A DNA stretch of 22,041 bases from a virus. Made by a program: the position numbers and the translations under genes. The DNA is taken from the IMG/VR virus record IMGVR_UViG_3300024517_000121, positions 1 through 22,041 of that record; one strand, given 5' to 3'. This document shows positions 1 to 7,406 of the stretch, in pieces. The notes beneath the pieces were generated by a model, which was given only the letters and a program-made list of their open reading frames with translations, searched no databases and was not told the origin of the DNA. Each line of letters opens with the position of its first letter. The first letter of the stretch is position 1.

Positions 1-884
1 TAGTTGGTGACAAAGTTGCTACCATCATCTGCCCTAAATCTAGCCGCAATCATAAAAGATGGCTGAACTATAGTAGGTCTTATTATAACTCCGTTTGCCT
101 CCGACCTATCAGCAGTAACTCCAAGACTCTGCGATGTCTCATTGTATGCAGCTCTTTCTATGGAGTGAAAACTATATTGATTAGTAGCAGCTACCGACAC
201 TATAGGAGGCTGAGGGCCATTAAATCCTGGCTGAGTCTGATCCCTATCTCTAAAACATTGAAAAGTAGTATCACCTGAGTTAAATCCAACATATGCCCAA
301 GTATCCCTTAATCTATCAGGCTCAGTATTAACAAGATCATTAAATATAACTATATATTTACATGGATCATCACCATCAGCTGGCTTTACATGCGAATAAA
401 CATCACTGGCTACTGTACAAATCACAGAACTTGATGTCACCACCATACTAATACTTCCAGTAGTAGGAATATATTTTAGAACAGTTGTATCAGTAGCTAC
501 AGCCGCACCGGCGGCATTCATCCTGTTCATTCCATTAAATGCTAATCCTAAACACTGTTCCATAAACAATCTACTGGAATCATGACAGAAGAGGACTCCC
601 CCTAATCGACCCTCTAGACGTTCACGTCCCTGTATCGGAAATAGCATGTTCCGACCTTGAACACCTACGCCAAAGAATGGTGCCCATTCAAAAGTCGGAG
701 TAGGTAAATCAACTCCACCAGTAACCAAACCCCATTGTCCCCATAGCTCATTAGCTGTAGTAGTCTGTCCTACGTTTAGGGCGAGAGCAGTTATAGCTGG
801 GGAATTTGCTATGGGATTTTCCCCATAGGTTTCTTCTTCCCCCCATGCAACGTCAACTAAATCGGCTCTAAATCTATTAGGCAT
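1..884 (-). CDS. Probable tail tube (major tail) protein, 3' end cut by window edge
   Basis: This reading frame is open for 294 codons from the ATG at 884 to the left edge, so its carboxyl end lies outside the window. The start is well supported: AAAGGAG sits about six bases upstream, just after the stop of the previous gene. The protein begins MPNRFRADLVDVAWGEEETY, and the E-E-T-Y-G-x-N-P stretch near residue 20 resembles the amino termini of several tail tube families. The rest is beta-rich, with no signal peptide or membrane segment. Its place after the adaptor and tail-completion genes is where a siphovirus or myovirus tail tube normally lies. The tube polymerises into the channel that carries DNA to the host. 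Assignment rests on position and the amino-terminal pattern, so another major tail or sheath-like protein is possible. That it is a real gene is near certain. Confidence 0.6.
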   Translation of the reverse strand, partial: MPNRFRADLVDVAWGEEETYGENPIANSPAITALALNVGQTTTANELWGQWGLVTGGVDLPTPTFEWAPFFGVGVQGRNMLFPIQGRERLEGRLGGVLFCHDSSRLFMEQCLGLAFNGMNRMNAAGAAVATDTTVLKYIPTTGSISMVVTSSSVICTVASDVYSHVKPADGDDPCKYIVIFNDLVNTEPDRLRDTWAYVGFNSGDTTFQCFRDRDQTQPGFNGPQPPIVSVAATNQYSFHSIERAAYNETSQSLGVTADRSEANGVIIRPTIVQPSFMIAARFRADDGSNFVTN

Positions 885-898
885 TCAATTCTCCTTTG

Positions 899-1336
899 TT
901 ATAGACCAAGACGTTTTATTATCTCAGATTTAAAAAGTTCTTCAGGAATTTTATCTGCAACAATCCAACTCCCATCACTTAATTGCCAAGGTCTTTGTCC
1001 AGTATAATTACGGGTATGTGGTTTAACAGTACTATTATTACGTCTAAATTTTCTTACTCTTTGAGTATATTTCCCTATTAGCTCACCTAGAAAAATCTTA
1101 AAAGTTAACCTAGCCTCAGAATTACTAATTTCATATAAGGAATCAATATCATCAATTTTTTGAATCAAAGGATCAGCAAATTCCAATGCAACAGCATCAG
1201 CCGCTGCCCTAATTCTAGTTGACATTTCCTGTAAAACTGCCTCAGCTAACGGTACTTTAAGTTGCTCTATAGCCGCCTCAGCCTTTGTTTCATCAATTCC
1301 TATCACTTTAAGACAACTCCGATATAGTTTCGCCAT
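899..1336 (-). CDS. Unknown 145-residue protein in the neck/tail module
   Basis: I do not recognise this family. The protein is mixed and partly helical, with an acidic and alanine-rich first half (residues 10-90), a basic middle (KYTQRVRKFRRN near 90-100) and a conserved-looking end with aromatic residues (TGQRPWQLSDGSWIVADKIP). It lies between a tail-completion-like gene and a probable tail tube gene, so a role in head-tail joining or tail assembly is reasonable, but that is inferred from position only. The start is uncertain. The ATG at 1336 overlaps the upstream gene by 29 bases and has no clear ribosome site. A GTG at 1306, one base after the upstream stop and about ten bases after GGAG, would give a 135-residue protein and fits the coupling style of the other genes. 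Confidence 0.7.
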   Translation of the reverse strand: MAKLYRSCLKVIGIDETKAEAAIEQLKVPLAEAVLQEMSTRIRAAADAVALEFADPLIQKIDDIDSLYEISNSEARLTFKIFLGELIGKYTQRVRKFRRNNSTVKPHTRNYTGQRPWQLSDGSWIVADKIPEELFKSEIIKRLGL

Positions 1337-2249
1337 GAGCTTTAAGAGTAGCCCTTAAACTAGAACTCCAATATTGAAAATTATTAGTATTTTCCTTAAA
1401 ACCCTTATATTCAGCAAATTGAAACTCTGAAGTAGACAAATCTATATGATCTATATCAAAAGTTCTATTTGCCGCTAATGATGTAAACGCTATTTCATCT
1501 ATCAATGTAGGGTCCCAAGTACCATTAGATGCATCAGCAGTAGACGTTATGTCTATTAAAAATTCAGTAAACGAAGTACTATCTACTGTTACATTCCAAG
1601 TACGATAAAGTCCAGTCCTGTTAGACGCATCTCTAAGTGTTACACCTATAACATCTGAACTGCTATCAATCTTAGCAAAAAACTTCACCTGTTGTAAACG
1701 TCTTGGGTAGGGTTTTACTGTAAAAGTTGTAGGAAATGCCCTATATGCCTCGCCAGCGCCTCCAGAGCCTACAACTATTCTTATAGAATTAGTTCCATAC
1801 TGTCTAGCAGAAGTAAGTAGAGTCATAGTGGAGTTATCAGTTGTATCTCCCCAAGTAGCGTTTACTGCTGTACTGTCTGCGTATCCCTCAAACCCGTCTA
1901 GTAAATAATCAGTAGGATCAAATCTTTTTGCTAATAAAATCCTACGAACTTCATCAATATGGTCATACATTCGCTGTCTAGACGTAAATGTATTAAATTC
2001 TACTAAAATATTAGCCTCAATAGTTAAATGTTGAAACCCAAGAGTTATAAAATTCTCTGTTACGCCTTCTAAACTGACTATACAATGATCCCCAGTGTTA
2101 CGTATATCTAGCCGTTGGGCATCTTCATAAGGTTTTTCTATAATAGTAGGCTTCGGTACATTGCCACCTTTAGTGTCCCAATAGGAATCCACTAAATTAG
2201 CTACCAATTCAGATGACTTAAATCTAGGTGTATACGTTAATGATGTCAT
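1308..2249 (-). CDS. Tail-completion/neck-like protein with inserted carbohydrate-binding-like domain
   Basis: The protein has 313 residues and appears to be one fold split by another. Residues 1-115 carry a PKPTI motif (about 33-37), a strand-rich middle and a helix (RMYDHIDEVRRILL), an arrangement seen in tail-completion and tail-terminator proteins at the head-tail junction. Residues 117-272 look like a jelly-roll carbohydrate-binding or galactose-binding-like domain: it opens with LLDGFEGYADS, has a G-x-N-S-I-R strand near 152 and closes with TFDIDHIDLS. Residues 273-313 (YKGFKENTNNFQYWSSSLRA) read like the missing last strands of the first fold. The start codon overlaps the adaptor stop as TAATG, which suggests coupling; the ribosome site (GGGTG) is weak. 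The domain split is my inference from sequence patterns. Confidence 0.7.
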   Translation of the reverse strand: MTSLTYTPRFKSSELVANLVDSYWDTKGGNVPKPTIIEKPYEDAQRLDIRNTGDHCIVSLEGVTENFITLGFQHLTIEANILVEFNTFTSRQRMYDHIDEVRRILLAKRFDPTDYLLDGFEGYADSTAVNATWGDTTDNSTMTLLTSARQYGTNSIRIVVGSGGAGEAYRAFPTTFTVKPYPRRLQQVKFFAKIDSSSDVIGVTLRDASNRTGLYRTWNVTVDSTSFTEFLIDITSTADASNGTWDPTLIDEIAFTSLAANRTFDIDHIDLSTSEFQFAEYKGFKENTNNFQYWSSSLRATLKAHGETISELS

Positions 2250-3346
2250 TACGGCACCCAGAGACGAACACTGCGTAGTTCTTCCAGTCTCTCATCCGCA
2301 TATTCACGCCAATAAGAAACTTTTTGATCTAATGAGAACCTATCAGTGCCTTGAGGAACCATAGTTGTGTAGTCATAATTAGAAATTATGTCAGCTGAAG
2401 CTAATTTAGTGGTAATATCTTCAACTTGTCCAGACGCTATATCCTCATCAAAGTCCCTTCCCCATACATAATTCATCCGGACAGCCCTTTTGAACTCTCC
2501 AAAGCCCCATGTATAGATAGCAGATCTAGTATAAGTAAACGGAATACTTAATAATCTAGTTAACGGTACAATTCCGGTCTTCTCGTCAACAAAATAGTCC
2601 TGAGCTCTACCTTCAAGCATTACATTGTAATCACTTCCGTCCCATATGGCCATTTCAATCAGCTTCATAACAGGCTGACGCTTCAAAACTATGCCATATC
2701 TACTAAATTCATACATTTCATCTTGTCTAAAATTAGGTTTCCATGAATTAGTAGAGTATCTATCTATTCTACTTTCGACTCTTTCTATAACTCTCTCTAT
2801 TTCAGACTTACTTGGGGACGTACTAGTAGAAAAGTCCTGCCTTAACTGTAAAAATTCGGCTATACGAGTAGGAGTAGTATATCCATAATTGGGAAATGGG
2901 AATGAACGCTTCATTGTACCCACAGTAGTGACTGCTGAAGCAGCTACCCTTATCCAATACTTGGCAGTTCCGGCAGAGGTATCCTCTGTCTTTAAGCCGC
3001 TGTTACCACTTTCTTTACCAGTGAGAGTGGTAGTATCCCAATTAGACGGTGATCTGAATTGTAATACGCCAGAAGCTGCATTAAGAACATAATTACGAGA
3101 AACCGGGAGATTAGCCCATGCAGAACCATTCCAATACTCCCAATCTAGTAGAGTTCCATAGTCTCCTGCTGTATCTAATTCAAAAAATACAGCATAGAAT
3201 TTACGATCAAGCCCCAAATAGAGCTTATCAGTAGTTTGACCCATTAAATTAACAGATGCTCCTGGTATATCTGAAGCAGCATATTCATAGTCTACGTATG
3301 CAGTAGCACTATTATCCCAAATATAGAATGAGTTCCAAACAATCAT
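2249..3346 (-). CDS. Head-tail adaptor (connector) protein with extra amino-terminal beta domain
   Basis: This 365-residue protein seems to have two parts. Residues 1-150 form a beta-rich domain with YLGLDRKFYAVFFELD, an LLDWEYWNGSAWANLP strand pair and KYWIRVAAS near 129; such domains occur in tail, baseplate and neck proteins. From about residue 158 comes a helical segment (PTRIAEFLQL, then SPSKSEIERVIERVESRIDR, then SW) that matches the pattern of gp6/gp15-type adaptors, which form a ring between portal and tail. The remaining 150 residues, with several aromatic strands, are less clear. The start at 3346 follows AGGA, which overlaps the stop of the upstream small gene. Usual single-domain adaptors have 100-200 residues, so this is long and may be a fusion. 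Confidence in the adaptor role is moderate. Confidence 0.65.
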   Translation of the reverse strand: MIVWNSFYIWDNSATAYVDYEYAASDIPGASVNLMGQTTDKLYLGLDRKFYAVFFELDTAGDYGTLLDWEYWNGSAWANLPVSRNYVLNAASGVLQFRSPSNWDTTTLTGKESGNSGLKTEDTSAGTAKYWIRVAASAVTTVGTMKRSFPFPNYGYTTPTRIAEFLQLRQDFSTSTSPSKSEIERVIERVESRIDRYSTNSWKPNFRQDEMYEFSRYGIVLKRQPVMKLIEMAIWDGSDYNVMLEGRAQDYFVDEKTGIVPLTRLLSIPFTYTRSAIYTWGFGEFKRAVRMNYVWGRDFDEDIASGQVEDITTKLASADIISNYDYTTMVPQGTDRFSLDQKVSYWREYADERLEELRSVRLWVP

Positions 3347-3355
3347 CCAAACATC

Positions 3356-3574
3356 CTAAGAATCGTCAGTATCATTAGTAATTTCAGAAGAATCTGACTC
3401 ACTAGGGGCATTTTCTCCTAATTTACCTCTTAAATACATAGCAATTCCATTTAAATTATGTATTTGCTGAGTTAAACTCTCTCTTTCAGTGTTTAATTTA
3501 GTTAATTGGCCTACCATTGCCTCTATTTGTGAATTAACCTGTGCCAAATCCTGCTGTATATTGATATCTGCCAT
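3356..3574 (-). CDS. Small coiled-coil protein, first gene of the neck/tail module
   Basis: The protein has 72 residues when started at the ATG at 3574, which is preceded eight bases upstream by GGAGG; an upstream TTG in frame at 3589 has no comparable site. Residues 5-50 show regular spacing of hydrophobic residues (L-x2-V-x3-I-x2-M-x3-L) typical of one long coiled coil. The last 20 residues are acidic and rich in serine and aspartate. There are no cysteines, signal peptide or membrane segment. It lies just downstream of a probable promoter and just upstream of the head-tail adaptor. It could be a small structural or assembly factor of the neck, but no family is recognised. Confidence 0.75.
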   Translation of the reverse strand: MADINIQQDLAQVNSQIEAMVGQLTKLNTERESLTQQIHNLNGIAMYLRGKLGENAPSESDSSEITNDTDDS

Positions 3575-3586
3575 TCCCTTTCCCTC

Positions 3587-3626
3587 CAAAGATTAATATA
3601 TTATATCATTTTTAACGTAATCTTTG
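3587..3626 (-). promoter_or_regulatory. Extended -10 promoter within a 9-bp inverted repeat
   Basis: On the minus strand TGATATAAT (TATAAT at 3600-3605) forms a consensus extended -10 element; no good -35 hexamer is found at 16-18 bases. A perfect inverted repeat, CAAAGATTA at 3587-3595 and TAATCTTTG at 3618-3626, flanks it with 22 bases between. Transcription would begin close to 3593 and give a short leader that contains GGAGGG. The repeat could bind a repressor or form a hairpin in read-through RNA. It lies in the largest gap between the fibre cassette and the neck genes, so it would let the neck/tail genes be transcribed independently. Confidence 0.45.
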
Positions 3627-3639
3627 ATAGTATATTAGT

Positions 3640-4044
3640 TTAATATCCCTCAATATTTAATCTTACCCGCATATTTAATTCTTCATAAGATAAATCTCCT
3701 GCTTCATGGGCAGTTTTAAGTAGTGCGGCTAACTCTGTTTTCTCTGCCGCAATTTCATCAGCAGTTTTATCTACTAGATAGAAATTCTCTTCAGTTCCAT
3801 TATCTCTATCCACTTTCTTAGTAGTCATACATGCACCCATTAAAACCTCTGTCCTAGTCACTTCTCTTGCTGGCGCTCTAGTAAACGCAGAACCATTCCA
3901 TGTCGCACCAATCTCACAATTAACACGAAAATCAACAAGGCTTTCACCAGCATTAGGCCACTCTGTTTTACTTTCCTCAATCGCACATACGTTGAGAACC
4001 AGTCCATCACTATCTCTTACTATTGCTTTACTTACTACTGCCAT
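3640..4044 (-). CDS. Small protein after the glycine-rich adhesins, possible fibre accessory
   Basis: The protein has 134 residues if started at the ATG at 4044; a GTG at 4050 is in frame but sits against its only upstream purine run. Residues 5-60 have the pattern of a small beta domain, with AIVRDSDGLVLNVC and then GATWNGSAFTRAP, a strand-turn-strand motif common in small proteins encoded next to phage tail fibre genes. The rest is helical (TADEIAAEKTELAALLKTA near 90-110). The short protein at 9580-9795 shares the feel of the first half (VNMINYEE, then AGTYNPSTDKF). A role as fibre assembly factor or small virion protein is inferred from this resemblance and from its place straight after three adhesin genes. 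I do not recognise a defined family. Confidence 0.65.
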   Translation of the reverse strand: MAVVSKAIVRDSDGLVLNVCAIEESKTEWPNAGESLVDFRVNCEIGATWNGSAFTRAPAREVTRTEVLMGACMTTKKVDRDNGTEENFYLVDKTADEIAAEKTELAALLKTAHEAGDLSYEELNMRVRLNIEGY

Positions 4045-4050
4045 ACTCAC

Positions 4051-5037
4051 CTACCAACTAAATATTCGTACTTCTCCACGCCCACCATCGCCGCCGTCTC
4101 CGCCAGCCGCACCAGAACCACCGCCATGCCCATGATAGGAACCGCCCCCGCCCCCACCGCCGGGTACTCCACCGTTGCCACCGTCAGTTTGGACTACGGC
4201 ATAACCCCCACCACCGCCGTCTCCACATCCGTAACCAGTTCGTGATTTACCATCGCTACCTGTAGTGCTACCAGAAGTTCCAATTGCTCCTCCTCCCCCA
4301 GCTACGTAACTTCCAAACGAGCCGCCTATTGAGGCGTGAGCGCCACCAGCACCGCCTCCAAAAATACTTGAGCCGCCAGTTCCACTATATCTACCTGCAC
4401 CACCGCCCCCACCGTATTCAGCGTTAGAGCCATTTGTCATGGGTACTGCGCCCCAAGCACCTTCACCGCCAGCAGAATCGCCAGTGGTAGTCCCACCACC
4501 CGAAGTTGTACGGCTAGCATATGTAGGTGTCCCACCAGCACCGCCAGCTGTAGTATTCACGCCATAGCTTCCAGAGGCTCCATCAGTGCCAGTGCCCCCT
4601 GTTCCGCCTCCACCTCCACCTGAGCCGGGCGAGTTGTCATTATTCGTACCACCCTTTCCACCGCCATATGCTTTGAGAATATAGTCACCGGATGGAATCT
4701 GGACAGAGGATGTGTTGCCAGTAGTGCCAGCACCGCCTTCTGTTCCGTTGTTGCCCGTACCGCCTGAAGCAGTTGCTCCAACTACCACAGCTAATGTTGC
4801 TCCAACTGCTTCAACCGCAAACCATCCACGAGCGCAAGCTCCACCGCCCCCACTTCCGCCACCATCATTTCCACATCCCGGTGAAGAACCACCACCGCCT
4901 ATCGCCTCAATAAATATCTTTGTGTGTCCAAGTGGTGCGTTCCATGTTCCATTAGATATAAATACTTCAACATTAGGTTTTTCCTTAATTAGTCCAGAAG
5001 AATTGGGGTCATTATTAGCTGATACTAAAGCACCCAT
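4051..5037 (-). CDS. Glycine-rich adhesin-like protein, third of a tandem set
   Basis: This 328-residue protein is largely glycine and serine after a 35-residue lead. It has the pattern of the phage glycine-rich domain family (Gly_rich_2 type): a F-I-S-N-G-T-W-N-A-P start near residue 26, a short strand IFIEAIGGGGS, then glycine runs. Shared landmarks with its two upstream neighbours are NAEYGGGGG, GGSSIFGGG, a YGCGDGGGGG motif near 270 and a closing GGRGEVRI. Such proteins are exposed tips of fibres, where loops between polyglycine helices contact the host receptor, as in T-even gp38. The ATG at 5037 lies 13 bases inside the previous gene, and its site GGGGAGGTG is five bases upstream. Location on the tail or the head is not shown. 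Confidence 0.8.
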   Translation of the reverse strand: MGALVSANNDPNSSGLIKEKPNVEVFISNGTWNAPLGHTKIFIEAIGGGGSSPGCGNDGGGSGGGGACARGWFAVEAVGATLAVVVGATASGGTGNNGTEGGAGTTGNTSSVQIPSGDYILKAYGGGKGGTNNDNSPGSGGGGGGTGGTGTDGASGSYGVNTTAGGAGGTPTYASRTTSGGGTTTGDSAGGEGAWGAVPMTNGSNAEYGGGGGAGRYSGTGGSSIFGGGAGGAHASIGGSFGSYVAGGGGAIGTSGSTTGSDGKSRTGYGCGDGGGGGYAVVQTDGGNGGVPGGGGGGGSYHGHGGGSGAAGGDGGDGGRGEVRIFSW

Positions 5038-6032
5038 ATACGCACCTCCCCTCTCGCACCTTTGCCGCCAGCGCCGCCCGGGTCACCATTTCCCATACCA
5101 CCGCCACCACCGCCAGCGCCGGGCGTACCGCCGTCACCGCCAGCACCACCAACAAAATCACCAGCCGCCGAATTTTGAACTCCAGCGCCACCGCCTCCAC
5201 CGTCTCCGCATCCATAGAGCCTCGATGTCCCAGCGGTTCCAGCACCAGCCGCCCCACCTATTATTGAACTGCCAGCCGCTCCGCCTGTTCCTACCGTATA
5301 TGAGTTCCATGCTCCACCAGCACGACCGTGTTGTGCACCTCCGTTACTTCCACCGGAGCCACCACCACCAGCAGCAAAGATAGAGCTACCACCTTCCATA
5401 GCGTTACCAGTGGCAGTTCCCCCGCCACCGCCTCCACCATATTCGGCATTACCACCTACGGCTCCACTTCCACCGTAGCCACCTTCACCACCTGATGAGT
5501 TACCACTTGCAGTCCTTCCGGCAACAGTAGGCTTACCACCTGCTCCACCAGTAGAGCTAGAAGCATCAGTACCAATAGTCCCTGTGCCTCCACCTCCACC
5601 GCCGCCAGTGATATCATTTGCAATAGACCCTTCGCCCCCAGCAAACGCACTGAGAGTCATATTCCCATATCCAGATGTTGAAGCAGTTCCAACTATAGAA
5701 GAATTATTGCCAGTATTCCCCGCAGTAGCCGCGGCTCCTCCAGCAACTTCTGCACCTACAGTGACGTTGAGGGCAGTTATTCCAGCGGTAGCCATATGAG
5801 AAATTGAATACATTCCCCATGCAAAGGCTCCACCGCCTCCTCCACCGCCGCCATCAAAGTTGCCACTACTACCACCAGCACCTGATCCACCACCGCCAAT
5901 GACCTCGCAGTAGAGCATGGTGTAACTGGCTGGAATAGTCCATGCGGAATTAGAAGCTGTAAACCTGAACAGTCTCCAATCGCCTGTTAATCCAGACGCA
6001 CCTAAATCACTGCTATGCACTAATCCACTCAT
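5025..6032 (-). CDS. Glycine-rich adhesin-like protein, second of a tandem set
   Basis: This 335-residue protein is a paralogue of its two neighbours. A lead of about 30 residues is followed by FTASNSAWTIPASY and the strand MLYCEVIGGGGSG, then by long glycine-rich stretches. The shared landmarks NAEYGGGGGGG, GGSSIFAAGGGG, LYGCGDGGGGG and GARGEVRIWVL occur in the same order, but the segments between them differ from those of the neighbours in length and sequence. This pattern of fixed frame and variable segment fits receptor-binding loops. The start lies just after the previous stop (TGATATG), with only a weak purine run upstream, so translation probably depends on coupling to the preceding gene. 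The GRGEV codons near its end supply the ribosome site of the next gene. Confidence 0.8.
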   Translation of the reverse strand: MSGLVHSSDLGASGLTGDWRLFRFTASNSAWTIPASYTMLYCEVIGGGGSGAGGSSGNFDGGGGGGGGAFAWGMYSISHMATAGITALNVTVGAEVAGGAAATAGNTGNNSSIVGTASTSGYGNMTLSAFAGGEGSIANDITGGGGGGGTGTIGTDASSSTGGAGGKPTVAGRTASGNSSGGEGGYGGSGAVGGNAEYGGGGGGGTATGNAMEGGSSIFAAGGGGSGGSNGGAQHGRAGGAWNSYTVGTGGAAGSSIIGGAAGAGTAGTSRLYGCGDGGGGGAGVQNSAAGDFVGGAGGDGGTPGAGGGGGGMGNGDPGGAGGKGARGEVRIWVL

Positions 6033-6033
6033 A

Positions 6034-7053
6034 TCACCACACCGTTATTCGTACTTCGCCTCTACCACCAGTACCACCAGCCCCACCAGACGCACCGCCT
6101 CGTCCATATTCTCCAGCAGCACCCCCACCACCGGGAGTGCCTCCATTCCCACCATTATTGCCGGGGTCAGTACCTGTAACAGAATTTCTAAGTCCTGAAC
6201 CTCCACCATCTCCGCAACCGTATACACGACTATCTCCAGTACCGCCTGTTACAACAGTACCTGTGGGAGAATCATTAGGTGCGCCACCCCCACCATTAGC
6301 ATACTGCCCCCATGAGCCACCTTCTCCACCATTTGGAGAACCCGGAGTAGCAGTCCATGCGACTCCTGACCCACCACCAGCACCATATATGGAAGAGCCT
6401 CCATCACCCTCATTTCCTCCGGCACCACCGCCACCATATTCACCGCTTCCAGCAGACTGAGCAGCGGTTTCACTGCCGTGATGCGCCCATCCACCGCCGC
6501 CACCCATTCCAGCAGCAGTATCATTTCCATTTCCAGCAGATGAAAGTAAGGCATTTACTGTTGGGTAACCACCCCGGCCACCTGCCGTGTTTGGGCTGCT
6601 TCCTGCACTTGCACTTCCAACAACTCCGGCCCCACCTGTACCGCCCCCACCAGCACCACTAGATGGGCCACCACTAGAATGACCCTTTCCTGCACCGCCT
6701 CCATAACCTTTAATAGTAAAAGTACCATCGCTAACCGAAGAAAAATTACCTGCCCCACCGTTGTTATTACCTGCGGCTCCCCCAGTTGTTCCTGCCGCAA
6801 CAACTACTGTGAGCCTTTCAGGAACTACTTCTGCTGGAAAGCGTTGGGTGAAAAATGCTCCACCACCACCTGCTCCACCATTATCACTTGTACCCCCGCC
6901 TCCACCAGCGCCACCACCACCAATTATTTCAAAATAAACCCAATTAGCGTTGGCTGGTTTTATCCATGTGCCATTAGCTATGAACCTCTGGTAGCTCTTG
7001 CCACCAACGAGTCCAGATAACAGACCGCTCGCACCGCCTATTAATTTACCCAT
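6034..7053 (-). CDS. Glycine-rich adhesin-like protein, first of a tandem set
   Basis: This 339-residue protein opens with a short helical or flexible lead (GKLIGGASGLLSGLVGG), then QRFIANGTWIKPANANWVYF and EIIGGGGAGGGG, the clearest instance in the window of the glycine-rich domain entry motif. It then carries SGEYGGGGAGG, GGSSIYGAGGGSG, VYGCGDGGGSG and GGRGEVRITVW, matching the downstream copies. The protein has few charged residues and is likely folded as packed polyglycine helices with exposed loops. The ATG at 7053 overlaps the stop of the small gene before it as TAATG; GGAG lies 11 bases upstream. It is probably the founding or most typical copy of the three, but which copy is ancestral cannot be told from the window. 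Confidence 0.8.
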   Translation of the reverse strand: MGKLIGGASGLLSGLVGGKSYQRFIANGTWIKPANANWVYFEIIGGGGAGGGGGTSDNGGAGGGGAFFTQRFPAEVVPERLTVVVAAGTTGGAAGNNNGGAGNFSSVSDGTFTIKGYGGGAGKGHSSGGPSSGAGGGGTGGAGVVGSASAGSSPNTAGGRGGYPTVNALLSSAGNGNDTAAGMGGGGGWAHHGSETAAQSAGSGEYGGGGAGGNEGDGGSSIYGAGGGSGVAWTATPGSPNGGEGGSWGQYANGGGGAPNDSPTGTVVTGGTGDSRVYGCGDGGGSGLRNSVTGTDPGNNGGNGGTPGGGGAAGEYGRGGASGGAGGTGGRGEVRITVW

Positions 7054-7394
7054 TAATCATCTTGCTCCAGATAACTAACAACAACATGTAATCCATCTGT
7101 ATCATCAGGATCACTGTCAGATTCTATCCAAAGCTCTTCACTTGCTAACAACACAATCTTTGATGTATGTTCAAAAGTAGCTTTAGCTGGAACACTCTGT
7201 TGTTCATATATATAGATAGGTGTGCCTTTACCAGATGTAGTACAAAACATATTAAATGTTTCGTCATTAGTAGCGTGAGAATTACAAACAGTCACACTTA
7301 ATATGGTGTATGTTTTGCTTGCGGCCCCATCTAGGACAGCCGAACCTGCGGTTGTCGTAATCTCAGCCCTCACATTTTTTAATACGTCTGCCAT
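7053..7394 (-). CDS. Small beta-rich virion protein between fibre and adhesin genes
   Basis: The protein has 113 residues and a compact beta-sandwich look: alternating hydrophobic strands (YTILSVTVCNSH, then PIYIYEQQSVPAKATFE, IVLLASEELWIES, LHVVVSYLE). The gene at 12290-12652 encodes a protein of similar size and strand pattern (VIGCLICNKH; VYLIKGVTIP; VVLANTSTN), including a C-N-x-H near the second strand. Small proteins of this type are common among fibre genes of marine phages and are probably virion components, perhaps trimeric caps or decoration proteins, though their job is not established. The start at 7394 has AAAGGAG six bases upstream, right after the stop of the fibre gene. The coding end overlaps the adhesin start. 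Confidence 0.75.
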   Translation of the reverse strand: MADVLKNVRAEITTTAGSAVLDGAASKTYTILSVTVCNSHATNDETFNMFCTTSGKGTPIYIYEQQSVPAKATFEHTSKIVLLASEELWIESDSDPDDTDGLHVVVSYLEQDD

Positions 7395-7406
7395 AATTTT
7401 CTCCTT

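Noticed and set aside
2691-3092. Plus-strand frames within the adaptor gene
   Set aside because: They are short, without ribosome sites, and lie wholly opposite a convincing gene.
4712-6460. Long plus-strand frames rich in proline opposite the glycine-rich genes
   Set aside because: Glycine codons (GGN) read in reverse give proline codons (CCN), and such regions lack stops on both strands. No ribosome sites or recognisable domains are present.
4051-7053. Sharp rise in GC content, suggesting recent transfer
   Set aside because: The rise is explained by glycine codons. The flanking genes are AT-rich and the junctions are intact, so composition alone does not show transfer.
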